A stretch of 64,000 nucleotides of DNA from positions 90,050,881 to 90,114,880 of the forward strand of contig CM043957.1 in the NCBI GenBank assembly GCA_014529385.2, read 5' to 3'. Positions 41,870 to 51,820 of the stretch are shown here, piece by piece (the stretch's first letter is position 1; each line of letters opens with the position of its first letter). Made by a program: the position numbers and the translations under genes. Source of the DNA: Adiantum capillus-veneris (Eukaryota > Streptophyta > Polypodiopsida > Polypodiales > Pteridaceae). The notes below the pieces were generated by a model. The model saw nothing but the letters and a program-made list of their open reading frames with translations, did no database searches and was not told where the DNA came from.

Positions 41870-42160
41870 TGACTTTTTAAGTGTGAAATATTAGTTGAAT
41901 GTTGTTTAAAGTATCATGTATTTAAAACTTGATAGCATGCTACAAAACCATGACCAAGTATTTTGTTATACATGGATTAAGGTCACCAAATTATGACAAG
42001 AGTGTTTAATAGTATTTGACTTTACATATTATCTTTTTTAATTGGTGTAATCAATCTATATGCTGCTTTAAAATCATATCAATATATTGGTTTTTTTGAC
42101 ACCTCATTTTTTGAGAAGCTACTTCTAGAAGCATTTGTTGAATTTTGAAAAGCACTGATG
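41870..42160. repeat. right subterminal repeat, copy 2
   Basis: A diverged direct copy of 40780-41070. It shares TTGGTGTAATCAATCTATATG, TTTTTTGACACCTC and TTTTTGAGAAGC phrases in the same order. It supports a repeat-rich subterminal zone on the right side, matching the three repeats on the left. Confidence 0.45.
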
Positions 42161-42329
42161 TCATACAAATCCTCTTTCCAAAAACTATATTGGAGGTTTA
42201 TTCTTAAATTTTATAGTAGAGAAATTAAAATAGACTCATACAATCATGATAATTTATCTAAATTAAAGGCAACTAGAGCTTAAAAATCATTAAATAACAC
42301 AATCCTAGCATACACATTTAGAATTTGGG

Positions 42330-42364
42330 AAACGGGATTTTCCCAAATTATCTAAAATGGTGTT
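42330..42364. repeat. right terminal inverted repeat of the 25.6 kb element
   Basis: Ends ATCTAAAATGGTGTT at 42364, the exact complement of the left end's first 15 bases, with GGGATTTTCCCA just inside. AGAC follows at 42365-42368. Confidence 0.8.
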
Positions 42365-42368
42365 AGAC

Positions 42369-42500
42369 CTCGATGAAAGCTTTTAAGGCCTCTAAAGCCT
42401 CCTCCTCTTCTGTTCTCCAATTTGCAAACTCCTCATGCCATTCGTCCATGTTGTAGATTGCACATCTTCATTGCTTGTGGACTGAAGGTCTGTGTAGCCC
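42369..42500 (-). other. 5' leader of the Tat-like element
   Basis: Sequence between the primer site and the nested element. On the coding strand it is rich in GAGGAGGAGG and has no long frame. Its continuation after the insertion is at 16751 and below. Confidence 0.6.
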
Positions 42501-42518
42501 TCCTCAGTGGGGGCACCA
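42501..42518 (-). other. primer binding site of the Tat-like element
   Basis: The minus strand after the 5' LTR end (GCTATCA) reads TTTTGGTGCCCCCACTGAGG. The TGG start after a few spacer bases is the complement of a tRNA CCA end. It is not initiator-Met. I cannot name the tRNA with certainty. Confidence 0.7.
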
Positions 42519-42521
42519 AAA

Positions 42522-44036
42522 TGATAGCGGAAAAAAGAGCAGTGCAATCGGGTGGCCTCTGTACTCGTGCACACTCCACAAACCACGCCTCATGCAAACA
42601 AGCAAAGAACAAAACAAAGGGGGCACCACCCTAAATTAAGAGGTTTAGGGACCTCACACATAGTGCACATAGGAAAGTGAGACTTCTAGCATTATGATGG
42701 CATCAAAACATATGGCAAAACACATAGAAACGAAGCTTAGGGACCTTATGTAGCATATATATACACAAGACATCAGCTTAACAATACAACGGCATCTGAT
42801 CATACATAACAAGGATATAGAGAAGCAAGCCAAGGATGGCATAATCCCTTGTCAAAAACAATCAACCCAGCAAGTAGGTATGATCCTACTAGCAACACAT
42901 CAATACCTTAGAGAATGATGGCGAGGATGGTGGCCATGGAGCATGAGAGAAGACTCCTTATTTAGGTTTTAGGGCTAGTAATGTAGCATACTAGAGGGAG
43001 AGAGAGAGAGAGGGAGAGAGAGTAGAGCTCCATCCATAGCTCCTCATTGTGAGCAATGTCGTCATAGCTTCATTGCTTGGTGAAGTGGGTGAAGTGTTGG
43101 TTTTGAGTGAGAGAAGGCCTCCTTATATAGGTTTCTGAGAGGGTTTAGGATTAGGGATAAACATGCTTAAATTCGCTGATTGGGGTTACTTTTTGCTTAG
43201 GGTGGTCAACAGATTGAGGTCACCTGATATGTCACCATCAAGATATTCTCTAGAGTGATGTGAGAGGGGAGGGTAAATGCTGATTTTTCTGATTGTGACA
43301 CATGGGGATAAGGCCTTGACCAGCATTTAAGAGCAGGTAAGGTGGCTGTTGAAACTGGAGGTTCTGCACATGTCAGGGGGGGACCTGCTGGGTCCTCCTG
43401 AATATCAAATTCTCAAAAAGTCCTCAACCATGGCTTCTTTTGACATGTGTTCTTTGAAAAAATCAGCATGTCTCTTTTCAACTCAAAAGTATTTATCCCT
43501 GTTGACTCACCTTTACCATAAGATTTTCCGCTTTTCTCCTCATGTAACTGCATTGTTGATGCCCAATCACTGCTTCTAGTAACAGTGAACTGTTACCTAC
43601 CAAATACTTATGGTGTAGTAAAAAATATTTACCATGGGTAAAAAAAGTTACTGTAGGTAAAAAGTGATTTGTATTTACCATGTAGGTGAAAAATATTTAC
43701 TGTAGGTAAAAATATGTAATGTGGTAAAAAATATTTACTGTCGGTAAAAAAGTGAAAACGGAGTATGCTGTGCTGTGAGTCCACACAAACATCCTCGTGT
43801 AAATTTCACTAGAAATTCACACCTAGAATGGGCTATTCTGTAAGATATAGGTTGTAGGCATGCATAAGAGCTCGTTCCCACATATCTTCTGTCCATGGCA
43901 CTTTTTACTCTTTGGTGCTTGTGAAGTAGATTTTTCTTCTCTTTCGAGATCCCTTGGACTAGAGTATCCTCATCTCCCCAACAACTGACTGTGCCTTTAT
44001 TGCATCTTCAGAAGGGGTCCGAAAAACCATGCATCA
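42522..44036 (-). repeat. 5' LTR of the Tat-like element
   Basis: A direct repeat of 8479-9997. For the minus-strand element transcription would start within it and run toward lower coordinates. Fewer GA units are present than in the other LTR (about 42997-43012). AGGGC follows at 44037-44041. Confidence 0.92.
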
Positions 44037-44041
44037 AGGGC

Positions 44042-44937
44042 CTTTTAGAAGAGAGGGAAAAAAGCGCTCTTCCAATGAAAGAAGAGCTTACGTTACATAG
44101 AAAAATAGATTGATATTAAGAAAAATATAAATTAGGTGTCAGTGGTCCTTGAAAACGGACGCCTTTTCATTCAATGTGAATGTCTTTTTCATGAGGTAGG
44201 CAATGTTCATTTAATATGGCTTTCGTTATTATCAAAATTTAAAAAAAACACAAAACTATTAATTGGTGTTGGAATTTGAATCTTTTGACACCACCAATGC
44301 GGCGAAACGTCCAAAAACTGAAAAAATGCCTATCTACTTGCCTCAATCTGACACCCGGAGAGGGAGAAATCGCCATAAAACCCCTAAAAAGGGGATTTTG
44401 GATCATGGCGTGCAAGGGGTCATTTGGAGAATTCTAGATGGCCCTCTGCGCGCCGTGATCCTCTTTTTTTATCTTTTGCCTCACGGCATGCGGAGGGCCA
44501 TTGGAATTTTCTATATGGCCCCCCGCGCGCCGTGAGGCAAAATCTCCTTTTTAGGGGTTTTTGACAATTTCTCCCTCTTTGGCTGTCACATTGAGGCAAG
44601 TAGATAGATGTTTTTTAAGTTTTTGATCATTTTGGATGCATTGGCGATATCCAAAACTTTAAATTCTAACACCAACTACTAATTTTGTGATTTTTTAAAT
44701 TTCAATGATGACGAAAGCTATATTGAATGAGTGTCGTGTACTTCATGAAAATGACACACGCACTGAATGAAAAAGTGATTTCAAGGATTTTTCAAAAAGT
44801 TAGGTCCACTTTTCGGAGTGTTTAGTTGTCCTTTTGGACGTATGCAACAAGTGCAAGTATATTTTAAGAACATTTTTTAGAGAGAGAAATAGAATTTCTT
44901 AGAAGGCCCTCCAAATGACCTCCGAAATCTTCTAATG
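44042..44937. mobile_element. foldback element, main part
   Basis: The right end 44905-44937 is inverted to 8447-8478. Inside, about 44150-44450 and 44490-44790 are inverted arms (for example ATCTACTTGCCTCAAT near 44331 against ATTGAGGCAAGTAGAT near 44591), meeting near 44475 around GCGCGCCGTGA motifs. The whole 0.93 kb could fold into one long hairpin. There is no transposase, so it depends on another element. No clear target duplication is seen in the LTR: the flanks rejoin precisely. Confidence 0.8.
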
Positions 44938-45064
44938 CTACTGTGGCCCGGTCTGCTAGCTTAACCACTATTCTAGCTTTTTCTCCCTTGGCACTTCCCA
45001 TATTAAATGATCAGTTTAACATGAGAAAATCATTTAGGAGAATTAGATATTAGTTAATATGACA
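44938..45064 (-). mobile_element. solo chromovirus-type LTR, upper part
   Basis: The complement begins TGTCATATTAACTAATATC and follows the start of the LTRs at 46473 and 53767, through GTTAGCAGACCGGGCCACAG-like text. It completes the LTR interrupted at 8446. CCTAT follows at 45065-45069. Confidence 0.88.
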
Positions 45065-45069
45065 CCTAT

Positions 45070-46467
45070 CATGTAAGTGTACATCTATAACTCATATGAG
45101 CTATAATATACCCTCCTATTGAATGAACGTGATACACCTACATACCTACAAGGTGCATCCCCTGAGGTTTTCTTATAAGTAATTGTTGCCTCTTACAATA
45201 TGAATTCTCATGTACTTAAGGTAGAGGGTGTGGTTAAAGATTTAGCACTTATTTGTACTTTAAAGAAGATGTTAATTAGGCCTTAACAATATGGGTAATG
45301 AGAGGTGGAGTGGACTGAGGCATGGGAGAGCCTATGCAAGGTGCTTCCCTAGTCATGGTACATGCCAGTACACATTGTAACATTAGGAAGAGGATGGGGT
45401 CTAGGAGGGCCTTTTTATTTTCCATGAGATTATGGAGGTGATTAACATTTGGATGAATAGATACATGCCATGGTGCAAGAATGGTGGGTGTGTAAGAGTG
45501 GTCAAAGGATGCACTTTTCCCTCCAAAAAGGGGGAAGACGAATTTATGATTTTCAGCCTTCCATAACTCCTACATATGATCTTAGATTTGACCGGAGAAT
45601 ATAGATCTAGAATCTACACGCTGAGCTCTTTCAATAGATATGCTACATGATATACTTTTGCCCACTAGATTTTATATTTCATTTTGGGGGGAAATTTGAA
45701 TTCAAATAAACTAGCCATTTTACCTATTTGAATTCAAAAGTTGTCCTTTGATTGCTTTCTTAATACTAAAGGTTTGACCCCATTAAATTGCCAAATAAAG
45801 AGGCCCTCCTAGAATCCATTCTCTTCCTAATGGAGGAGATATTCAAGTTTACACCAGGGACAAGCATTGATTCTCTTACGTTTGGAGAGGGATCTTTGCA
45901 TATTCAGAGAGTTCAGTGAGAAAGTTGACCTGAAGCCTATGTTTTCCAAAAACCTTGCATTAAAAAGTTCTATTTCAAGACTAGGCACAATGACTTCCCA
46001 AAAGTGGTGGAGTTTCAAAAAAAGGGTGAAATGAATCTCACCTCCAACTAGACACACACATGGGACTGCAAAACTTCCCCTCTCACCTTCTCTTCTTTCT
46101 TCCTTGGTGAGCAGCTATCTATTGGCCATGTTTTTTTCCTACTATGGCCCCATGGGTTCAACATCACAAGCTGAGTAGCATAGTGTTGTTGCTACGAGAG
46201 ATTTTCTAGTTAATCCCACGGAAAACCCACATGCAATCAAGGTTGGAAGGCTTGTGATTGAAGGTGTAGAGAAAGGACCTCCACTGTCCTTTCCCTGTAA
46301 TAAGTGTGACCACATGGAGATCGGGAGGCCAAACAGCTATGGTGGGAGCACTAATTACGGGGGAAAGGACATTGGATGTTCTTTCCTGGACATCAAGTGT
46401 CAAGGGGAGTGGGACCAAAGTCTGGCCTCTAAGCACTAAGGTTTTCATGTAGCAATGCACAAGGAAT
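45070..46467. other. flanking spacer, no gene recognised
   Basis: AT-rich text with short frames on both strands and no family motif. It contains the small inverted-repeat element listed next. This is the sequence that adjoined position 6973 before the nested insertions. Confidence 0.5.
45381..45832. mobile_element. 452 bp inverted-repeat (MITE-like) element
   Basis: It starts CATTAGGAAGAGGATGGGG and its complement from 45832 starts CATTAGGAAGAGAATGG. About 40 bp of terminal repeat share TCTAGGAGGGCCT. The CATTAGGA start and the GGAGGGCCT block are also in the ends of the foldback element at 8447/44937, so the two may be one family. No target duplication is obvious. Confidence 0.6.
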
Positions 46468-46472
46468 GTACT

Positions 46473-48071
46473 TGTCATAATAGTCAATATCTAATTCTCC
46501 TAAATGATTTTCTCATGTAAAACCGATCACTTAATATGGGGAAGTGCCAGGGGAGAAAAAGCTAGAATATTGGTTAAGTTAGCAGACCGGGCCACAACAG
46601 GGATCCAAAGGAGGTAAAATAGGGATCCAAAGGGGGGCCCATCTGCAAAAGAGCTATGTGCAACAATGGGCTTAAAAGACCTTAAGGTTCAGCCCATTAA
46701 GACTTCCAAAATGCTAAGGTTCCAAAATTCAAAGGTTGTGTCCAAAGGTCATCTTTAGGGAAAATTGGATGCTTTGTGTGTGTCCCAAAAGTCTTTGTCA
46801 AGCCCTACATAGGAGGGGGCGAGCCCAAGAAGTAGGGGATGAGAGAGAAACTCATACACACACACACACACACAAGCTCCCTTTGTACACAAGGGGAAAG
46901 AGGGACACATGTTATCTCCCTAGCCCAGATGCCCACAAGGTGTACTCAAATCCTATTGGATGGCCTTCTAGGTGGACCAATGAGAATTAGGCTAGAGTAA
47001 ATCTAGTTTAATTAATTTAAAAACGCTTAAGAACCAATAATAATTAAGCTCTCTAGAAGGCTATTGGACAGTCTCCCAAGGAGACCAATGAGCATTCAAC
47101 AGCCCAATGGCTTGTCTGATTCCTATTGGCTAGGAGGCAAAGGGGTCCAATGAGAGTTTAGTTGAATTATTAAATTACCTAAAGCTCTCACAAAAGGGGA
47201 AAGGGGGACACATGTCCGAAGGCTATCACTTATGCTGCTTAACTGTCATTGGCTAAGCCTGGGGAGGTCCAATAGGATGCTAGCATGAGTAATTAGCAAG
47301 GGGGGTCGACCAAGAGAGAGAGGGGCTGATTTTTGCAAGGCATTATTGACACACACACACTCACACAAACTCATGTGTGAAGCAAGAAGAGACTCTCTCT
47401 CCTTCTCAAGATTTAATAGAAAGCTTATCACCTACTCCAAGCTTGTCAGAAGGAAGGCCTACACCAACAACTCTTGGCTTTGTGATGCAAATCCAACCAA
47501 GAGCCAAGATTCAATGCATGATCATCTCCTCTAACATGCTAATTACTAAGCTAAGCTATGCTAATATGAGTGATTATGTGAGGAGATGTACATCTTTCTC
47601 GTAAGAATACTCCTTCTTCCTCTCAATCTACTGTGATACCCCGCTAGCTCTCACCATCTTTGAAGGTGTGTGAGGTCTTGAGTCTGTGACTGTGAGGGAA
47701 TTGATGTTGTGTTTGATAAGTGTTTTGTGTAGTGCATGAATTTTTTCATCTTCATTGCACTAGCTAGTATTGAAGGAACACAAAGAATTGTATTGTAAAA
47801 TGTCTCTCTTGATGGGAGAAACCATAATACAAAGCCTTTTGGAGGGGGGACCGGCTCCATGCAAATCTGGTCCTCAGCTATTGTCAATTGCTTAATTTGT
47901 CTCTCTTTTGAAGTATTGTTAATGCTATCTAACTAGGTGTTATGATTTTTGTTTCTCTCTCCACCCAAGCACTCTTGTTAATCTCATCTGAGGAATCTAT
48001 TCTAATGAAATGCTCACTATGTTCATGCTATTTTCCACTACACACAAGTTACTAGGACATTAAATGTTACA
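46473..48071 (+). repeat. 5' LTR of the chromovirus
   Basis: 1,599 bp, with a (CA)n run at about 46855-46873. It matches the 3' LTR along its length, except that the 3' copy has lost roughly 100 bp near 54230-54290. Confidence 0.92.
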
Positions 48072-48072
48072 T

Positions 48073-48084
48073 TGGTATCAGAGC
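48073..48084 (+). other. primer binding site, initiator-Met tRNA
   Basis: TGGTATCAGAGC, one base after the LTR end. It is the standard primer site of plant chromoviruses and copia elements, complementary to the 3' end of initiator-Met tRNA. Confidence 0.9.
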
Positions 48085-48487
48085 ACAAGGTTTCTCTTTT
48101 CTTGGTCAAGAAGGGAGGTCCTCAAGCTAGCCATAAATGGTTGGTACTATTAATTGCATGTGAGTAAGTAGAATAGGGATTTTTCAGCCTTGCAGTGCAC
48201 CTGCCTTTTTGTAGTTAACGGGGCATCACCGTCGAGAGCTATGGTCTTAATAGTGGAGTCCTACGGGGCTTGCCTACGGCTTAACCACTATTGAGCTATT
48301 ACAAGCTTGACAGGAGCCGGTGCTGTTTTGGTGTTGAACGACCCTCTCTTCTATTCCTTGCAATTAATGGTATTCAAGCCACAGGTACAGTAGCTTGAGT
48401 GCTTTTTCTTAAGAGGTAAAGAGGAGTAGCAACTAGGGCTTGAAGTGCCAAAGTACACCTAAAAAGTTTACACCTAAAAGTTGTTAG

Positions 48488-49530
48488 AATGGCTGACGAT
48501 AGTGAAGAGAGTGAAATTAATGTTGATAATTTTGATTTTGCTAATGAGCAAGCTACTAATGATGCCCCAATGCTTGTTAACTATCTTGTTTCTAGGCTTC
48601 AACAAGCCATGGGCAATCCATCCCTCCAAAGTGAAGTGCAACGGTAGCTTCGTGCTCATGGGATTCTCCAAGCTCCCAACCATGATGAGAGAACACCTAG
48701 GAAGACTCCTTGTGAGACTTCCAAAAGAGGTCCCTCTCCGATTCGGGAAGAAGAAGAGGATCCGTATGAAGGGCTCAGAAATTTGCTCCTTGATGACGCA
48801 TCTCCTTCTCAAAGGAGAATTCAAGAGCCTCCCCCAAAGGAACGAGAAAGAAGTGAGTCTCTCGCCACCTCGGTGGAGATGGCTCCATGAAGACGGCGAG
48901 CTAAACGCTCTCCATCACCTCCAAAATGGAGAAGACTATTGCATACTTCTCCACACCATACTTCAAAGAGGGATGAAAAAAAACAAGAGAATAAAAAGGC
49001 AAGAAAGAGGACACCCTCTTCTCCATCTTCTTCATCCTCTTCCTCTGATGAAAGTGATGGTCAAGACAACGAAGATCAAGGCAAGAAAAAGGCGAGAAAG
49101 AGGTCACCCTCTTCTCCATCTTCCTCAAATTCTTCATCTTCTAAAGAAAGTGATGGTGCAACCTTTGAACCATCAAAAAGAAGAGGCCACAGGAAATCCT
49201 ATGCCACGTGGAAGAGGTCGTTCACGCTCAAGAAATTCAAAGAGGGAGGGAAAAGCATCTCTTTCCTTATCTATGATGGCACTTTTGGTGCTACGGACAA
49301 AGTCTTGGCCTTTATTTGATGCGGCGTTCGGAGATGAGGGCTTCACGGAGTCCTCTAAGCTACACCATGTAGCTATGCACTTTCAAAAGTCCGCCAGACA
49401 ATGGTGGTCTAGCCTATGGGCCAACGATGAAGCTCCACGAACATGGAAAGCTTTAAGAGCTTCCATTATGAAGCAGGTTTTGGCCACCGATGCCAAAGAC
49501 AAAGACTCACCGAATGGCAAAGCTTGAAGC
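48488..49530 (+). pseudogene. chromovirus gag, N-terminal and capsid part
   Basis: The ATG at 48488 starts MADDSEESEINVDNFDFANE. After a stop near 48645 the same frame runs on with Ser-rich and KKARKR-rich low-complexity sequence. A shift then enters the capsid region (WPLFDAAFGDEGF, AMHFQKSARQWWSSLW). Several frames must be joined, so no complete Gag can be made. The highly charged Ser/Lys stretch before the capsid is unusual in length. Confidence 0.7.
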
Positions 49531-50336
49531 TCTCTTCCTATGAATCCATCCACAAATATGTAGACAAGTTTTGGGACCTACAACTCAAAGCCACTGTCTT
49601 CAAAAACTTGGATTTTGGAGAGCAAAAGCATCAATTTTGTGCGGGCTTATTAACCGAAGAAATGGCAGAGTATGTCAACTCCCAAAGGCCACGTACCATA
49701 TCGGCGGTAATACATCATACTATGGTGGCCTCTCGAATCAATTTTCAAACAGGGGCTAAGAGGAATTCTAAGCCCCCTGAAAACAAGGGTTCCAATGAGC
49801 CTAAGGGGAAGGACAATGTCCAAAAGTCTCCTAAGGGCAACTCCAACAAAGCTAAAGAGAAGGGAGTTTATAAAGGCAAAAATAAACTCTCTTCTGAAGA
49901 GCTTGAGCGTTATTGCAAGGATAACCGGTGTTTCAAGTGCGGCGAACAAGGGCATGCGTACCGCGCTTGTCCCCAAAAGAACAACCGCCATGATCCTCCT
50001 AGAGCTATATTGGTCAAAATCCAAGAGGAGGAAACTCACCACAAAGGATCTCCTCTATGCCATGCTTGGAGAAAGGTAGGAGAACATGATGCTTTTATTC
50101 TCTTTGACCCTGGTTCTACTCACAATTTTATATCTATAGAGTTGGCCACCAAGCTAGGCATACAAGCCTATGAGATGGGAGATGTCCTACCCTCAGATGG
50201 TGCTTTCAATGGGCAAGAAACTTCAGTTACTCCCTTAATTGGGAAATTGAGGCTCCATGTCCAAAGCTATGTGGACAAAGAGGACTTCTTTATCTCTCCT
50301 CTCAAGCATGAGAATGTAATCCTAGGGGCACCATGA
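49443..50336 (+). pseudogene. chromovirus gag C-terminus and protease
   Basis: It continues the capsid (WQSLKLSSYESIHKYVDKFW), then a CCHC knuckle CFKCGEQGHAYRAC, then the protease with ILFDPGSTHNFIS (D-P-G-S in place of D-S-G-A/T) and VILGAP at the end. The stop at 50334-50336 replaces the usual Trp codon of the LG-x-P-W block (GTGAGTTG context). 50337-50741 is a decayed linker with VFTDDIP-like remains in shifted frames. Confidence 0.75.
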
Positions 50337-50741
50337 GTTGATCGCATGGCTGCCAATGTTAAATTCCCTGAAAGGATAATCTCCTTTAAGTTCAGGGAAA
50401 AGATATGTATATAGATGCTAAGGAAATGGGTAACACTATACCCATTGTACATGCACAAGCTTTCAACAAGTCAATAAAGAGCTCTATTTCTGTGTACATG
50501 ATTTTTGTTAAAGATTCTCAAAATGAACCTAATGTTTATAAAAAAGAAAATATACACAATCAAAAGGAATTAGAGTTATCCCAATTTTCTCAAGGGGTTT
50601 CAAGATGTTTTTATTGACGACATCCCTTGTGAGCTACCTCCTAAATGAGGTAATGATGACCATGCAATTGAACTTCTTCCAGGAAGTTAACAAACCTCCT
50701 TATAGAGTTTTCAAGCTCAACAAGAGGAGATTATTCGGCAA

Positions 50742-51794
50742 GTGCATGAGTTAGTTGAGAAGGGCATGGTTAGGCCTAGCTCATCTCCATTTTGTTCTCC
50801 TGTGCTAATAGTGCAAAAGAAAGACGACACATATCGTATGTGTGTTGACTATAGAGCACTAAATAGGATCACCATCAAAAAAATGTTTCCCGTTCCACGG
50901 ATAGAAGACCTATTTGATAAGCTACAAGGATCCACCTACTTCAGTAGGATTGACCTAAAAAGTGGCTATCATCAAATAAGAATAGTTGATCAGGATATTG
51001 TAACGACCGCATTTCGCACTACATTTGGTCTTTATGAATACATTGTCATGCCTTTTGGTTTGACCAATGCACCAACCACATTCAACCGCTTGATGGAGAA
51101 GCTATTCAGGTTTCACCGAAAAACCTTTACTGGAGTGTTCTTTGATGATATCATCATCTACCCTAATTCATTAGACGAACACAAGCAACACCTCCAGGTA
51201 ATATTTCAAGTTCTAAGAGAGAATAAACTTTATGTTAATCAAAAGAAAAGTGAATTTTTCTTACAAGAGATTCAATATTTAGGTAACATTATCTCTCAAG
51301 ATGGCATCCAAATGGATCCATCAAAGTTAGAGGTATCAAAAGGATGGCCTAAACCAAAGAATCTTCATGAGTTAAGAATATTCATAGGTATGTGTGCATA
51401 CTATAGACGCTTCGTAGAAAAGTTCTCACTAATAGCAGGACCATTACATGACCTAACAAAGAAAAACCTTAGGTACACATGGTCTACCAAGGAGAACAAT
51501 GATTTTGAAAATCTTCAAGAAAAGATTATCTCTCAATCTCTGCTTACACTACCAGATCTCTCAAAGCCATTTGAGGTCCAATGTGATGCTTGTGGTGATT
51601 GCCTTGGAGCTGTTTTGCTTCAAGAAGGGCACTCCATAGGCTATGAAAATCGAAGGCTCGACCCTGTTGAGCAAGCTCTAGGCACATATGAAAAGGAACT
51701 CCTTGCAGTTCTACATGCCTTAGACTCATGGAAGCACTATTTATTGGGGACTCCTTTCATTCTGCGAACGGACCAAGTCTTAAGTACTTCATGA
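50742..51794 (+). CDS. pol: chromovirus reverse transcriptase and RNase H
   Basis: A 350-codon frame with VDYRALNRITIKK, RIDLKSGYHQIR, MPFGLTNAP, FFDDIIIY (catalytic box) and YLGNIISQDGI of the RT. FEVQCDACGDCLGAVL and EKELLAVLHALDSWKHYLLG of the RNase H follow. The first RNase H Asp is present (CDACGD). The frame ends at a stop (51792-51794) within RNase H, and the domain continues in the next frame (HIAGKNNQVADALSR). Confidence 0.85.
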   Translation: MHELVEKGMVRPSSSPFCSPVLIVQKKDDTYRMCVDYRALNRITIKKMFPVPRIEDLFDKLQGSTYFSRIDLKSGYHQIRIVDQDIVTTAFRTTFGLYEYIVMPFGLTNAPTTFNRLMEKLFRFHRKTFTGVFFDDIIIYPNSLDEHKQHLQVIFQVLRENKLYVNQKKSEFFLQEIQYLGNIISQDGIQMDPSKLEVSKGWPKPKNLHELRIFIGMCAYYRRFVEKFSLIAGPLHDLTKKNLRYTWSTKENNDFENLQEKIISQSLLTLPDLSKPFEVQCDACGDCLGAVLLQEGHSIGYENRRLDPVEQALGTYEKELLAVLHALDSWKHYLLGTPFILRTDQVLSTS

Positions 51795-51820
51795 CGTAGA
51801 CTAAGCTCTCCAACAAAAAA

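Larger units (their letters stand above)
16756..42364. mobile_element. 25.6 kb terminal-inverted-repeat element with gene cargo
   Basis: The ends are inverted copies: 16756 starts AACACCATTTTAGAT and the complement from 42364 starts identically. Both continue through TGGGAAAATCCC. The flanks are AGAC on each side (16752-16755 and 42365-42368), a 4 bp target duplication. The flanking sequence on both sides is leader of the Tat-like retrotransposon. Contents: subterminal repeats near both ends, a leftward DUF8039/DUF7869-type gene, a central divergent region, palindrome arrays, a rightward ParB-like gene, and FCP1-like exons with a 2.6 kb tandem duplication. No RT or integrase motif lies inside, so it moved as DNA. 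Its superfamily is not one I can assign: a 4 bp duplication is known for Sola, Academ and Ginger, but their hallmark proteins are not evident. Confidence 0.75.
8479..44036 (-). mobile_element. Tat-like Ty3/gypsy LTR retrotransposon, minus strand, with a nested 25.6 kb insertion
   Basis: Two direct repeats of about 1.5 kb (8479-9997 and 42522-44036), each beginning TGATAGC and ending GCATCA, are flanked by identical 5 bp AGGGC (8474-8478, 44037-44041). On the minus strand the order is 5' LTR, primer site, leader, [25.6 kb insertion], extra ORF, gag-protease, RT-RNase H-second RNase H-integrase, polypurine tract, 3' LTR. The second, archaeal-type RNase H, the lack of a chromodomain and the ORF upstream of gag all fit the plant Tat/Ogre lineage. 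The LTRs differ at roughly 25-30 positions by eye, so insertion was fairly recent. Without the nested insertion the element would be about 9.9 kb. Confidence 0.92.

Noticed and set aside
16756-42364. Helitron or Polinton/Maverick interpretation of the 25.6 kb element
   Set aside because: Terminal inverted repeats and a target duplication exclude a Helitron. No protein-primed DNA polymerase, retroviral-type integrase or packaging ATPase motifs were found, and the duplication is 4 bp, not 6 bp as in Polintons.
42501-42521. tRNA 3' end-like sequence GGGGGCACCA
   Set aside because: It is the complement view of the retrotransposon primer site; no cloverleaf precedes it.
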